NCBI GenBank assembly: GCA_014872805.1 | Contig: WKFN01000003.1 | Location: 81,698-145,697 of the forward strand | DNA length: 64,000 nucleotides | From: Opacimonas sp014872805 | Lineage (GTDB): Bacteria > Pseudomonadota > Gammaproteobacteria > Enterobacterales > Alteromonadaceae | Direction of reading: 5' to 3' | Shown here: positions 43,941-53,286 of the stretch, piece by piece | How positions within the stretch are numbered: the stretch's first letter is position 1 | How the letters are laid out: every line of letters starts with the position of its first letter | The notes under the pieces: model-generated | What the model was told of the DNA's origin: nothing | Databases searched by the model: none | What the model saw: the letters and a program-made list of their open reading frames with translations, nothing else | Translations under genes and position numbers: made by a program

Positions 43941-45284
43941 TTACTGCAGACCGAGTTTCTTCTCTAGATAGTGGATATTAGTGCCACCAGCAAAGAAGTT
44001 CTCATCTGCCATGATCATTTTTTGCAGATCGACATTGGTTTTGATGCCATCCACTACAAGTTCTTCAAGTGCGTGACGCATCTTGTTGATTGCTTCGTCA
44101 CGGCTCTCACCATAAGTAATTAACTTACCTATCATCGAGTCATAAAATGGCGGTACAGAATAACCACTATAGATATGTGAATCCCAACGCACACCTAAAC
44201 CACCTGGTGCGTGGAACATATCAATTTTACCGGGACTTGGTAAGAAGGTTTTTGGATCTTCAGCATTAATCCGGCATTCAATGGCGTGACCTTTGATTTT
44301 GATTTGAGATTGATCAATTGACAATGGCTGACCTGCGGCAACACGCAGTTGCTCTTTGATCAAATCCACGCCAGTGATCATTTCTGACACAGGATGTTCA
44401 ACCTGAATACGAGTATTCATTTCGATGAAATAAAATTCACCGTTCTCATACAAGAATTCAAACGTACCCGCACCGCGATAGCCAATTTCAATACAGGCTT
44501 TGCGACAGCGCTCACCTATTTTTTCGCGCATTTGTTCAGAAATACCGGGTGCTGGAGCTTCTTCGACTACTTTTTGGTGACGACGTTGCATTGAGCAATC
44601 GCGTTCACCTAAATGTATCGCATTGCCTTGTCCATCAGCCAGGACTTGGATTTCAACGTGACGAGGGTTTTCGAGATATTTCTCCATGTACACGACATCA
44701 TTGTTGAAAGCCGCTTTTGCTTCTGCTTTGGTGGTCGCAATCGATGATACGAGCTCATCTTCACTGCGCACGACACGCATGCCACGACCACCACCGCCGC
44801 CAGCTGCTTTGACAATCATCGGATACCCAATACGCTTAGCAATGGCTTTATTGCGTTCATTATCGTCAGTTAATGGACCATCAGATCCCGGGACACATGG
44901 TACACCAGCCGCTTTCATCGCGTTAATGGCAGCAACTTTATCGCCCATCATGTTAATAGTTTCAGCTTTTGGACCAATGAACACAAAACCACTGCGCTCA
45001 ACCGCTTCAGCAAAATCAGCGCTTTCGGCCAAGAAACCATAACCAGGATGGATTGCAACAGAGTTCGTTACCTCAGCCGCGGCAATCAGACGTGGAATAT
45101 TGAGATAACTTTCTTGTGCTGAAGGCTTACCAATACAAATGGACTCATCAGCTAACAAAACGTGTTTGAGGTTTTTGTCGGCAGTTGAGTGCACCGCAAC
45201 GGTTTTGATCCCGAGTTCTTTACACGCGCGTAAGATCCGCAAAGCGATCTCACCGCGATTAGCTATCAATACTTTATCAAGCAT
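43941..45284 (-). CDS. accC: Acetyl-CoA carboxylase biotin carboxylase subunit AccC
   Basis: A 447-residue ATP-grasp enzyme that carboxylates the biotin of AccB, the first step of fatty acid synthesis. Landmarks are the start VLIANRGEIALRILRACKEL, the ATP site KAAGGGGGRGMR, the metal ligands in FIEMNTRIQVEHPV and the biotin-binding EMITGVDLI. The gene follows accB by 9 bases and ends the aroQ-accB-accC operon. Confidence 0.96.
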   Translation of the reverse strand: MLDKVLIANRGEIALRILRACKELGIKTVAVHSTADKNLKHVLLADESICIGKPSAQESYLNIPRLIAAAEVTNSVAIHPGYGFLAESADFAEAVERSGFVFIGPKAETINMMGDKVAAINAMKAAGVPCVPGSDGPLTDDNERNKAIAKRIGYPMIVKAAGGGGGRGMRVVRSEDELVSSIATTKAEAKAAFNNDVVYMEKYLENPRHVEIQVLADGQGNAIHLGERDCSMQRRHQKVVEEAPAPGISEQMREKIGERCRKACIEIGYRGAGTFEFLYENGEFYFIEMNTRIQVEHPVSEMITGVDLIKEQLRVAAGQPLSIDQSQIKIKGHAIECRINAEDPKTFLPSPGKIDMFHAPGGLGVRWDSHIYSGYSVPPFYDSMIGKLITYGESRDEAINKMRHALEELVVDGIKTNVDLQKMIMADENFFAGGTNIHYLEKKLGLQ

Positions 45285-45293
45285 AAGGCAACC

Positions 45294-45752
45294 TTACTCG
45301 ATGACGAATAATGGTTGATCAAATTCAACGGCGTCTTGGTTATCAACCAAGATAGCTTTGATCGTACCGGCTTTGTCTGCTTCGATTTGATTCATCATTT
45401 TCATTGCTTCGATAATACATAAAGTATCACCAACGTTGACTTTGGAACCAACTTCTACGAAAGGCTTGGCCTCAGGTGTTGCAGCACGATAGAACGTACC
45501 AACCATCGGAGATTTTATCTGATGTCCTGCTACTTCAGCCGGTGCTTCTGTCGCGGCTGCCGGTGCAGCAGCTGGAGCCGCTGCGGGCGCTGCAATCGGG
45601 GCTGGGGCAAGTGGAGCCGGTGCATATTGTACTGGTTGTGCAGAACCACCACGGTGAATGCGCACGGATTCTTCGCCCTCGGTGATCTCTAATTCTGCAA
45701 TGCCAGATTCTTCAACTAGCTCGATGAGTTTTTTGATTTTTCTAATATCCAT
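45294..45752 (-). CDS. accB: Biotin carboxyl carrier protein AccB
   Basis: A 152-residue carrier. The N-terminal helix (IRKIKKLIELVEESGIAELE) is followed by a long Ala/Pro linker (about 40-75) and the biotinyl domain, with the modified Lys118 in EAMKMMN and the thumb segment SPMVGTFYRAATPEAKPF. It gets biotin from BirA and passes the carboxyl group between AccC and AccAD. It lies 21 bases after aroQ. Confidence 0.95.
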   Translation of the reverse strand: MDIRKIKKLIELVEESGIAELEITEGEESVRIHRGGSAQPVQYAPAPLAPAPIAAPAAAPAAAPAAATEAPAEVAGHQIKSPMVGTFYRAATPEAKPFVEVGSKVNVGDTLCIIEAMKMMNQIEADKAGTIKAILVDNQDAVEFDQPLFVIE

Positions 45753-45773
45753 TGGAAAAGCCTTATGAGGTTC

Positions 45774-46211
45774 TTAATTTGGTGAAAAGTTTCTTACTGC
45801 AGACATGACAGCAAGTTGATAGCCATATGTACCGCAACCGACAATCACACTTTGTGCGATGTCGCTAAAATAGGAATGATGACGAAATGTTTCTCGAGCG
45901 TGCACATTGGAGATATGCACTTCAATAAATGGAATTGCAACACCTAGTAACGCATCTCTGAGCGCAACGCTAGTATGAGTGAAAGCTGCTGGGTTAATAA
46001 TGATCGCGTCATAGTTGCCCGCAGCTTGATGCAAACGATCTACTAATTGACCTTCATGGTTGCTTTGAAAATGCTCAATTGAACAGCCGTGGTCTTTACC
46101 TAGGGCAACACAAGCTTGCATAACATCTGCTAATGTCTCACTTCCATAAACGTCCGGTTCGCGAGTCCCTAGAAGATTAAGGTTTGGTCCATTTAAGATG
46201 AGAATGTTCAC
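45774..46211 (-). CDS. aroQ: Type II 3-dehydroquinate dehydratase AroQ
   Basis: A 145-residue dodecameric dehydratase of the shikimate pathway. The start NILILNGPNLNLLGTREPDV is typical; Tyr22 (VYG) is the catalytic base and the His in EVHISNVHARE is the acid. NPAAFTHTSVALRDAL is the substrate loop region. The start codon is GTG with GGGAGC upstream. It leads the aroQ-accB-accC unit, an arrangement conserved in gammaproteobacteria. Confidence 0.95.
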   Translation of the reverse strand: MNILILNGPNLNLLGTREPDVYGSETLADVMQACVALGKDHGCSIEHFQSNHEGQLVDRLHQAAGNYDAIIINPAAFTHTSVALRDALLGVAIPFIEVHISNVHARETFRHHSYFSDIAQSVIVGCGTYGYQLAVMSAVRNFSPN

Positions 46212-46348
46212 AAATATGCTCCCAACGTAACGCTATCGTGCAAGATAACAAAGTCTTTGAAGCATTATAGTGAAAATGTGCAAAGTTGCAGTACTTTACT
46301 GGTCTTATCAGATAAAAAAGTTTAGCTTTTCTGAACTTTAGTGGCATT

Positions 46349-46882
46349 TCACTGCAAATTTACCGAAATTTTGACTTCATGCGGGGATGAGTTCATCGTT
46401 TCTAACGAGATTTCACAGGTTTCATCAAAATATTTTGCACAACCCTTAATCAGACCCACTGCGAGTTGTTCAAGCTGGCGTGGTGAGCGATAAAGTAAGT
46501 CTATGTGGGAGAGGCTTTTATTGATAATACTGAATGTAGGCAACGTCGCGTTTGGATAAAGTTTTAAGACTTCCACATGAATATTAGAATCGAGCTCGGA
46601 TAACAAATCGATCATGCTGATATTATCGGGTAACAACGAGGTATGACCTTGCATCAGTTTGCCAAAAAGGTATTCCCCAAAGGCCTCAAGTAAATCAGGT
46701 ATCGCAATGCCGGTTTTTGCTGAAAGTGCCACGACGATTTTTAGTAGTTCGTCAAAATCGTAGTGACCCACTCCAGTGTAACTGCCTTCGAGCTTTGTTG
46801 AAAGCAACAGCTCATCGACCATAGCGTAACCCATTTTATCCTCGACCATATCGAGTAAGGTTGTAAAAATTATCCCTAACAT
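46349..46882 (-). CDS. H-NOX (heme NO-binding) protein
   Basis: A 177-residue heme sensor. The proximal heme ligand His102 is in SNIHVEVLKLYPNATLP, and the propionate-binding Y-x-S-x-R motif is present as YRSPR (131-135). The start MLGIIFTTLLDMVEDKMGY is typical of the family. H-NOX proteins bind NO (and in anaerobes O2) and usually signal through a neighbouring histidine kinase or GGDEF/EAL protein. Here no such partner is adjacent; the neighbours are dsbD 60 bases upstream on the same strand, and aroQ. Confidence 0.87.
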   Translation of the reverse strand: MLGIIFTTLLDMVEDKMGYAMVDELLLSTKLEGSYTGVGHYDFDELLKIVVALSAKTGIAIPDLLEAFGEYLFGKLMQGHTSLLPDNISMIDLLSELDSNIHVEVLKLYPNATLPTFSIINKSLSHIDLLYRSPRQLEQLAVGLIKGCAKYFDETCEISLETMNSSPHEVKISVNLQ

Positions 46883-46942
46883 ATTGCATCCTTTTGTGTT
46901 GCATATCCATATGCGAAGACAGGTTTCTAGATAATAAATTCT

Positions 46943-48760
46943 CTATTGAGTTGTATCGTCAAAAATTCGATTTACATGAGTGGCAAATACGTCGGCATCG
47001 ACAAAACCGGTAATGCGAGAAGTGGTCAGTTCGTTCCCTTCTTTATCAAAGAACATGATTGTCGGAAGCCCAGTAACCTCAAACACTTCCTGAAATTCAA
47101 GGTTCGTCGGAGTATTGTCGGTTAAATCAATTTGCAACCACATTGTATTGCTAAGGGCTTTTTGTACCGCAGGATCGGGGAAAGTGTATTTTTCGAATTC
47201 TTTACAGGCGACACACCAATCCGCATACAAATCGACCATGACGGTTTTACCCTCGGTATTAGCGCGCTCAATGTACATAGCAAGTTCACCCAAATCTCTT
47301 ACTTGGGTAAACTGTTCATGGACATCAACTTTTTGTTGGTTCGTTGTGGTGGCTACAGCCGGAAATGTCGGGTTGAAAAAAATCACGCTTTGCAATACCA
47401 CATAAACGAAACCACTTAATAATAAGACGCGGAAAACCCCTCGCGTGAAACTCGCTGATTTTTGCGCATTGATTTCTAACAAATAACCCAATAAAGCCAA
47501 GAACAGTCCATACCAAAGCAATTGCGTCCAAGGTTCAACCACCATTCGCTCAAAGAAGAAAATGGCGACGGACAAAATCATAAAACCGAATATGGCCTTG
47601 ATCACGTTCATCCAGGCTCCGGCTTTAGGCAGTAGTTTACCCCCGGTTAAGCCAAAGATGATCAGTGGGATCCCCATACCAAGTGACAACGCATAGAGCG
47701 CACTGAACCCCAACAGCAAATCTCCTGATTGCGCGATGAATAATAAAATACTGGTCAGCGGTGCTGTGGTACAAGGAGATGCAATCAGTCCAGAGATCAC
47801 CCCCATCAAAAAGACCCCAAATACAGAGCCTCCGCGTTGCTGGTTGGACATGGTATTGAGTTTTTCTTGCCACGCGCTAGGCAGCTGGATTTCATAAAGG
47901 CCAAACATAGATAATGCCAGAGCGATGAAGGCAATAATAAAAACGGTTAGCAAAATGGGGTTTTGCAAGGCAGCTTGAAATTGCACGCCAGCAGATGCAA
48001 CGATCAACCCCAAAATTGAGTAAGTAATTGCCATCCCCTGTACATAGACAAAGGACAAGCTGAATGCTTTTGACGTACTAATTTGTTTGCCCTGTCCCAC
48101 AATAATACTGGATAAAATCGGATACATTGGGAACACACATGGTGTGAAGGCTAATAAAGCGCCAAGACCCACAAACAACAAGATTGACCACAATAAGTTT
48201 TCACCGCTGGCCAGCTGTTCGGCGAGTCGATATTGTTCTGAAACAACTTGGTTTGAGTCGTTTCTTGTATCGCTATTGGCTTGTGAATTCGCCGCTACCT
48301 CATTTAAAAATAAAGATTGTGTGGTGGGTGGATAACATAACCCCGCCTCTGCACAGCCTTGGTAGCGTATTTTAAGAACGCCATCACTGCGCGATTCGAT
48401 AATAGGATAGGTGAGTGTCACGGTCTCGAAAAACACATCTGAAATACCAAAGAACTCGTCTTCTATCTGGGTGGGTTCAGGTGACAAGGAGGGCTCGCCT
48501 ACCGTGGCGTTTTTGCCAACCGCTTTGAATTGTTTTTGATAGAGATAGTAGCCATCGGCAATGGTGAAAGTAATGAGTAGCTTATTATCTTTTTGTGTGT
48601 AGTCGAGTACAAACGCTTCATCGACTTTAAGAAACGTCGGCTCATCGTTAAACAGGTTTTGTAAGCGATTGTTACCAAGGTCTTGTGCCCAAGCGGTTAA
48701 GCCCACAGATAAGAATAAAATACATAGTAAAAAAAAATGACGTAAATGGCGCAATTGCAT
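46943..48760 (-). CDS. dsbD: Thiol:disulfide interchange protein DsbD
   Basis: A 605-residue inner-membrane protein that passes reducing power from thioredoxin to periplasmic DsbC, DsbG and CcmG. All three cysteine pairs are present: Cys136/Cys142 in the N-terminal domain, Cys208/Cys330 in the eight-span membrane domain, and Cys516/Cys519 in the C-terminal thioredoxin domain (DLYADWCVACKEF). A signal peptide starts the protein (FFLLCILFLSVGLTAWA). The reducing capacity may support disulfide sorting for secreted proteins, including those handled by the Gsp system. Confidence 0.95.
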   Translation of the reverse strand: MQLRHLRHFFLLCILFLSVGLTAWAQDLGNNRLQNLFNDEPTFLKVDEAFVLDYTQKDNKLLITFTIADGYYLYQKQFKAVGKNATVGEPSLSPEPTQIEDEFFGISDVFFETVTLTYPIIESRSDGVLKIRYQGCAEAGLCYPPTTQSLFLNEVAANSQANSDTRNDSNQVVSEQYRLAEQLASGENLLWSILLFVGLGALLAFTPCVFPMYPILSSIIVGQGKQISTSKAFSLSFVYVQGMAITYSILGLIVASAGVQFQAALQNPILLTVFIIAFIALALSMFGLYEIQLPSAWQEKLNTMSNQQRGGSVFGVFLMGVISGLIASPCTTAPLTSILLFIAQSGDLLLGFSALYALSLGMGIPLIIFGLTGGKLLPKAGAWMNVIKAIFGFMILSVAIFFFERMVVEPWTQLLWYGLFLALLGYLLEINAQKSASFTRGVFRVLLLSGFVYVVLQSVIFFNPTFPAVATTTNQQKVDVHEQFTQVRDLGELAMYIERANTEGKTVMVDLYADWCVACKEFEKYTFPDPAVQKALSNTMWLQIDLTDNTPTNLEFQEVFEVTGLPTIMFFDKEGNELTTSRITGFVDADVFATHVNRIFDDTTQ

Positions 48761-48934
48761 AATATCCTGTAAGTGAAACCCGTTGGTTATACGTTATTAA
48801 ACCGACAAAAGTCTATCTTGCTTTCACAACAAAAAGCAAAATAATTTGTTAGGCTATGTGGTCAATGTCCAACACTATACTAGGCGAGGCTTAAGGCAAA
48901 CTTAACTAGCGCTTTGTCAAAACTTGAGGAAATC

Positions 48935-49480
48935 ATGGGTAAGTTATTTTTGTTATTTGTCATCATGCCAATTATGGAGATTGCCGTTCTGATTCATGTC
49001 GGAGACATTATTGGTGGGTGGAATACCGTGTTATTGGTTATTTTATCTGCCATGATTGGCGCTTACCTAGTGAAACGCGAAGGTGTTGCAACGCTTGCGC
49101 AAGCGCAAGTCAAAATCGCTCAAGGCCAAGTACCTGCCGAGGAAATAGGTTCTGGACTATTGTTGTTGATCGCAGGAGTGCTGTTGGTAACGCCTGGATT
49201 CATTACTGATATTTTTGGCCTATTACTCACCTTGCCAACGACGCGACGTTATCTGGCTAGCCACGTGGTCAAAATGGTCAACGTACAAGGTGGCGGATTC
49301 ACTCATGCTGGTTTCAGTCAAACCGGCTATAGGCAATACAATAGCTCTGGGCAGTACAATAGCTCTGGGCAGTACACTCCTGATAAGGATGACATAATTG
49401 AGGGGGAGTTCTCGGACCTTGACAATGATACCAAGTCGTCACAGTCAACAGATTCGACTGCGCCAAAACGTTTAGATTGA
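48935..49480 (+). CDS. fxsA: FxsA family membrane protein
   Basis: A 181-residue inner-membrane protein with the FxsA core: about four hydrophobic segments (LFLLFVIMPIMEIAVLIHVG, then NTVLLVILSAMIGAYLVKRE and LLLLIAGVLLVTPGFITDIF). FxsA in E. coli reduces exclusion of phage T7 by the F plasmid; its cellular role is unclear. The ATG at 48935 has TGAGGAA upstream; a TTG at 48914 would add seven residues. The C-terminal tail carries a short tandem repeat (QYNSSG twice). The fxsA-groESL neighbourhood is conserved. Confidence 0.9.
   Translation: MGKLFLLFVIMPIMEIAVLIHVGDIIGGWNTVLLVILSAMIGAYLVKREGVATLAQAQVKIAQGQVPAEEIGSGLLLLIAGVLLVTPGFITDIFGLLLTLPTTRRYLASHVVKMVNVQGGGFTHAGFSQTGYRQYNSSGQYNSSGQYTPDKDDIIEGEFSDLDNDTKSSQSTDSTAPKRLD
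49337..49372 (+). repeat. 18-base tandem repeat inside fxsA
   Basis: Two exact copies of an 18-base unit (tacaatagctctgggcag) within the C-terminal tail of fxsA, followed by the first four bases of a third. The unit is in frame and codes for six residues, so copy number changes would lengthen or shorten the tail without breaking the gene. Confidence 0.85.
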
Positions 49481-49539
49481 GTTCTTATTAGCAATCACGT
49501 ACATTGCTTGTTAACAAATCAATAACAATAGGTAATGGT

Positions 49540-50925
49540 ATGCGATTGGTCATTTTGGGTTTGGCCCTACTATTTTCTTCACAATCTCTTGCATCTGACA
49601 ACAAAGCGCTAGTCGGTGGAAGACTCATTGATGGTTTTGGCCACGCACCTCTGGCAAATTCGGTGATTTTAATCAAAGACAATGTGATTGAAGCCGTCGG
49701 AACCGTGGATACTTTACCTGTTCCAGAAACTTACAAGGTGATCTCTACTGAAGGAATGGATGTTCTACCTGGTTTATGGGAAGCGCATGCGCATCTGATG
49801 ATCACCGGTCATGCCGATTATAGCCATTGGCACCCAGCATACCAAGATCGACTGGCTGAAGAAATAATGCCCGCCAGTGCGGTACAGTTATTGTTAGCTG
49901 GGATCACCAGTGCGCGTGATTTAGGTGCGCCATTGGAAGCGTCAATAGCGGTCAAGCAAGGTCTAGCCGATGGTTCTATTCACGGTCCAAGAATGTATAT
50001 GTCAGGACCTTTTTTGCAACACGAGCCGTATCCTGGCACGGAGAACTATCGCTGGGGTGTTAAGAGCGTTGCCGAAGCGCAAGCTAAGGTCAAAGAACTC
50101 AAAGACGCTGGCATGGATATGATTAAGCTGATTGATCATGACCTAATGCCTCGTGAAGTCGCTCAGGCTATTGTGGACGCAGCACATGCCCAGAATATGA
50201 TAGTGGTGGGGCACTCGCACAAACCCGATGAAATTCGAATTGGCTTGGATATCGGGATTAATAATTTTGAACACACCGGATTAACTACCGCACCAGAGTT
50301 TCCTAAAGACATTATGGACAAGCTCAAAGAGCGCACCGCAAAGGGGCGTATCGCTGGAGGACCACTGTATTGGACGCCGACTGTGGAAGGGTTATTCAAT
50401 TACCATCGCACGGTAGCCAATCCTGAAAAACTAGACAATACCTGCTGGCACCGAGGTCTCAAACAGGACACGATTGCTGATATTAAAGCGTCTTTGGCAA
50501 AACCCGGACAGCTGGCTTACATGCAGCTGACTCCACTGCGTCAACCGACGTTACAGCGCAAAGTCGAACAGCTTAAAGAAGCCGGTGTGGTTTTGTTAGT
50601 GGGAACCGACAGTGGTATTCCAACCAAATTCCATTGCCAAAGTACGTGGAATGAGATGGCCGTTTGGGTACATGATTTTGGTATGGATCCCATGTATACG
50701 ATTCGTGCCGCAACCTATTGGCCTTCGGTAATGATGGGAGTAAGTGACAAAACGGGTACTATTAGTGAAGGCAAATATGCCGATATCATTGCCGTTAAAG
50801 GCGATGTCTTGCGCTTTATGAATTTATTACAAGATGTCGACTTAGTTATGAAGGATGGCACTCTCTACAAATATGAAGGACAAGTTATCGAATCAGCATT
50901 GCAACCAAGCGTTCGTGTCAAATAA
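49540..50925 (+). CDS. Exported amidohydrolase family protein
   Basis: A 461-residue metal-dependent hydrolase of the imidazolonepropionase/prolidase-like amidohydrolase group. A signal peptide is visible (LVILGLALLFSSQSLAS). The metal ligands are in GLWEAHAHLM (HxH), the lysine in MIKLIDHD, GHSH and the acidic LLVGTDSGIP. Substrates in this group range from dipeptides to cyclic imides, and the sequence does not decide. I chose the ATG at 49540, which starts the signal peptide; an earlier TTG at 49504 would mask it. It separates fxsA from groESL. Confidence 0.86.
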   Translation: MRLVILGLALLFSSQSLASDNKALVGGRLIDGFGHAPLANSVILIKDNVIEAVGTVDTLPVPETYKVISTEGMDVLPGLWEAHAHLMITGHADYSHWHPAYQDRLAEEIMPASAVQLLLAGITSARDLGAPLEASIAVKQGLADGSIHGPRMYMSGPFLQHEPYPGTENYRWGVKSVAEAQAKVKELKDAGMDMIKLIDHDLMPREVAQAIVDAAHAQNMIVVGHSHKPDEIRIGLDIGINNFEHTGLTTAPEFPKDIMDKLKERTAKGRIAGGPLYWTPTVEGLFNYHRTVANPEKLDNTCWHRGLKQDTIADIKASLAKPGQLAYMQLTPLRQPTLQRKVEQLKEAGVVLLVGTDSGIPTKFHCQSTWNEMAVWVHDFGMDPMYTIRAATYWPSVMMGVSDKTGTISEGKYADIIAVKGDVLRFMNLLQDVDLVMKDGTLYKYEGQVIESALQPSVRVK

Positions 50926-50975
50926 TCTTGCCATTGTCATTTCGACAAAAAAATCAAAAAAAATTTAATAATGCC

Positions 50976-51004
50976 CTTGAGTTATTCAGGGGTATTCCCA
51001 TATA
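50976..51004 (+). promoter_or_regulatory. Sigma-32 (heat shock) promoter of groESL
   Basis: CTTGAGT (50976-50982), 14 bases, then CCCATATA (50997-51004). This fits the RpoH consensus CTTGAAA and CCCCATnT with permitted spacing, about 100 bases before groES. No CIRCE element was found, consistent with sigma-32 control in gammaproteobacteria. Confidence 0.65.
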
Positions 51005-51107
51005 CGTGTACAAGACGTAACACTAGTTTGCGTTGTAGCACACACTCCGAAGAGGAGTTTTGTTAATGATGTATCCTAATGTGAAATAACAAATGGAGAT
51101 TAAAATA

Positions 51108-51398
51108 ATGGCAATTCGTCCTTTACATGATCGCGTAATTATCAAACGCGAAGAGCATGAAACTAAGTCAGCTGGCGGAATCGTACTTACTGGTTCTGCA
51201 GCTGAAAAATCGACTCGAGGCGAAGTCATCGCAGTCGGTAATGGTCGCGTTTTAGATAACGGCGACGTAAAAGCACTAGACGTAAAAGTGGGCGACAAAG
51301 TTATCTTCAACGATGGCTATGGCGTAAAAACTGAAAAATTAGACGGCGAAGAAGTATTGATTCTAAGCGAAAGCGACATCCTTGCGATTGTCGAATAA
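51108..51398 (+). CDS. groES: Co-chaperonin GroES
   Basis: A 96-residue heptameric lid of GroEL. The start IRPLHDRVIIKREE, the mobile loop ETKSAGGIVLTGSAAEKS and the end DILAIVE are typical. The ATG at 51108 gives the normal start; an ATG five codons upstream is an extension. GGAG precedes it. groES is 33 bases before groEL in one operon under the upstream heat-shock promoter. Confidence 0.97.
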   Translation: MAIRPLHDRVIIKREEHETKSAGGIVLTGSAAEKSTRGEVIAVGNGRVLDNGDVKALDVKVGDKVIFNDGYGVKTEKLDGEEVLILSESDILAIVE

Positions 51399-51431
51399 GC
51401 CTAACGAAAACAGACTAAGAGGAATTCGAAA

Positions 51432-53072
51432 ATGTCAGCAAAAGAAGTACGTTTTTCTGATGACGCTCGCAGCAAAATGCTCAAAGGCGTTAACGTTCTT
51501 GCAAACGCAGTAAAAGTAACATTAGGCCCTAAAGGCCGTAACGTTGTATTGGACAAATCATTTGGCGCGCCAACCATCACTAAAGACGGTGTATCAGTTG
51601 CAAAAGAGATCGAGCTTGAAGACAAGTTTGAAAACATGGGCGCTCAGATGGTCAAAGAAGTCGCGTCAAAAGCAAATGACGAAGCTGGTGACGGTACGAC
51701 TACCGCAACGGTTCTTGCTCAAGCCATCGTCAATGAAGGTTTAAAGTCCGTCGCTGCGGGTATGAACCCAATGGATCTTAAGCGCGGTATCGACAAAGCT
51801 GTCGCAGCTGCCGTAGAAGAATTAAAAGGCCTATCTACTCCTTGTGCAGATAGCAAATCTATTTCTCAAGTAGGGACTATCTCTGCAAACTCTGACTCCA
51901 TTGTAGGTGACATCATTGCTGAAGCGATGGAGAGAGTTGGTAAAGAAGGCGTGATCACAGTTGAAGAAGGCCAAGCGCTTCAGAACGAACTAGACGTCGT
52001 TGAGGGTATGCAGTTTGACCGTGGTTACCTATCACCTTACTTCATCAACAATCAAGAAAATGGCACAGTTGAGCTAGATAGCCCGTACATTTTGTTAGTT
52101 GATAAGAAAGTGTCTAATATCCGTGAATTGCTTCCAACATTAGAAGCCGTTGCTAAGTCATCTAAGCCACTTTTGATTATTGCAGAAGACGTTGAAGGTG
52201 AAGCGCTTGCAACACTAGTTGTAAACAATATGCGCGGTATTGTTAAGGTTTCAGCAGTCAAAGCACCTGGTTTTGGTGACCGTCGTAAAGCGATGTTACA
52301 AGACATCGCAGTGTTAACTGGCGGCACAGTAATCAGTGAAGAAATTGGTTTAGAGCTTGAAAAAGTCACTCTTGAAGACCTAGGTACAGCGAAGCGCGTT
52401 GTGATCAGCAAAGACAATACAACGGTAGTTGACGGCGCGGGTGACGAAGCGGCAATCGAAGGTCGTTGTAACCAAATTCGTGGCCAAGTAGAAGAGTCTT
52501 CTTCTGATTATGATCGTGAAAAGCTTCAAGAGCGTTTAGCCAAACTTTCTGGCGGTGTTGCAGTCATCAAAGTTGGTGCAGCAACAGAAGTCGAAATGAA
52601 AGAGAAAAAAGCGCGTGTTGAAGATGCATTGCACGCAACTCGTGCAGCGGTTGAAGAAGGCGTCGTCCCTGGTGGTGGTGTAGCATTAGTTCGCGTTGCC
52701 GCAAAACTGAGCGAACTCGCTGGCGAAAACGAAGACCAAAACGTGGGTATCAAATTGGCTCTTCGCGCAATGGAAGCGCCATTACGTCAAATCTCTACCA
52801 ATGCAGGCGCGGAAGCTTCAGTGGTTGTTAACACGGTTAAGAATGGCGAAGGTAACTTTGGTTACAATGCCGGTAATGACACTTACGGTGACATGTTAGA
52901 TATGGGTATTTTGGACCCAACGAAAGTCACTCGTTCTGCATTACAGTTTGCCGCATCAGTTGGCAGCTTAATGATTACTACCGAAGCAATGGTAGCTGAA
53001 TTGCCTAAAGATGACGCACCTGCAATGCCTGATATGGGCGGTATGGGCGGCGGCATGCCGGGCATGATGTAG
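51432..53072 (+). CDS. groEL: Chaperonin GroEL
   Basis: A 546-residue chaperonin. Landmarks are the start AAKEVRFSDDAR-like SAKEVRFSDDARSKMLKGVN, the ATP site GDGTTTATVLAQ, and the C-terminal Gly-Gly-Met tail (DMGGMGGGMPGMM), which lines the chamber. It folds substrate proteins with GroES. The start has AGAGGAA upstream. The mRNA ends at the terminator 53098-53129. Codon use is highly biased, as for abundant proteins. Confidence 0.97.
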   Translation: MSAKEVRFSDDARSKMLKGVNVLANAVKVTLGPKGRNVVLDKSFGAPTITKDGVSVAKEIELEDKFENMGAQMVKEVASKANDEAGDGTTTATVLAQAIVNEGLKSVAAGMNPMDLKRGIDKAVAAAVEELKGLSTPCADSKSISQVGTISANSDSIVGDIIAEAMERVGKEGVITVEEGQALQNELDVVEGMQFDRGYLSPYFINNQENGTVELDSPYILLVDKKVSNIRELLPTLEAVAKSSKPLLIIAEDVEGEALATLVVNNMRGIVKVSAVKAPGFGDRRKAMLQDIAVLTGGTVISEEIGLELEKVTLEDLGTAKRVVISKDNTTVVDGAGDEAAIEGRCNQIRGQVEESSSDYDREKLQERLAKLSGGVAVIKVGAATEVEMKEKKARVEDALHATRAAVEEGVVPGGGVALVRVAAKLSELAGENEDQNVGIKLALRAMEAPLRQISTNAGAEASVVVNTVKNGEGNFGYNAGNDTYGDMLDMGILDPTKVTRSALQFAASVGSLMITTEAMVAELPKDDAPAMPDMGGMGGGMPGMM

Positions 53073-53097
53073 TGCGAATTTTGTTTATTTAGACAAT

Positions 53098-53129
53098 AAA
53101 ACGCCCTGCGAGTCAGGGCGTTTTTTTTT
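53098..53129 (+). terminator. Rho-independent terminator of groESL
   Basis: AAAACGCCCTG and CAGGGCGTTTT-type arms (11 bases) with a 5-base loop and a long T run. It lies 25 bases after the groEL stop. Confidence 0.9.
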
Positions 53130-53227
53130 GCGATGAACAATACAATCAAATCATCCAAGTGCAAAAAATTGTCGAGAGGAACTGTATATTTTTTCGTGCG
53201 TTTTTGCGGCTAATCGATATAATTCGC

Positions 53228-53254
53228 CTTTTACACTTTTGCCGTAGGTAAAAG
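53228..53254. repeat. Inverted repeat in the speA leader
   Basis: CTTTTAC and GTAAAAG form a perfect 7-base inverted repeat with 13 bases between them, five bases downstream of a TATAAT hexamer (53218-53223) and 32 bases before speA. It may be an operator or a leader hairpin; no -35 was recognised. Confidence 0.3.
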
Positions 53255-53286
53255 CACTTAAACTTAGCCATCTGGATCTGACAAAG

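Noticed and set aside
50926..51107. A CIRCE element before groESL
   Set aside because: No TTAGCACTC-type inverted repeat is present; the short ACTCC/GGAGT repeat is too small.
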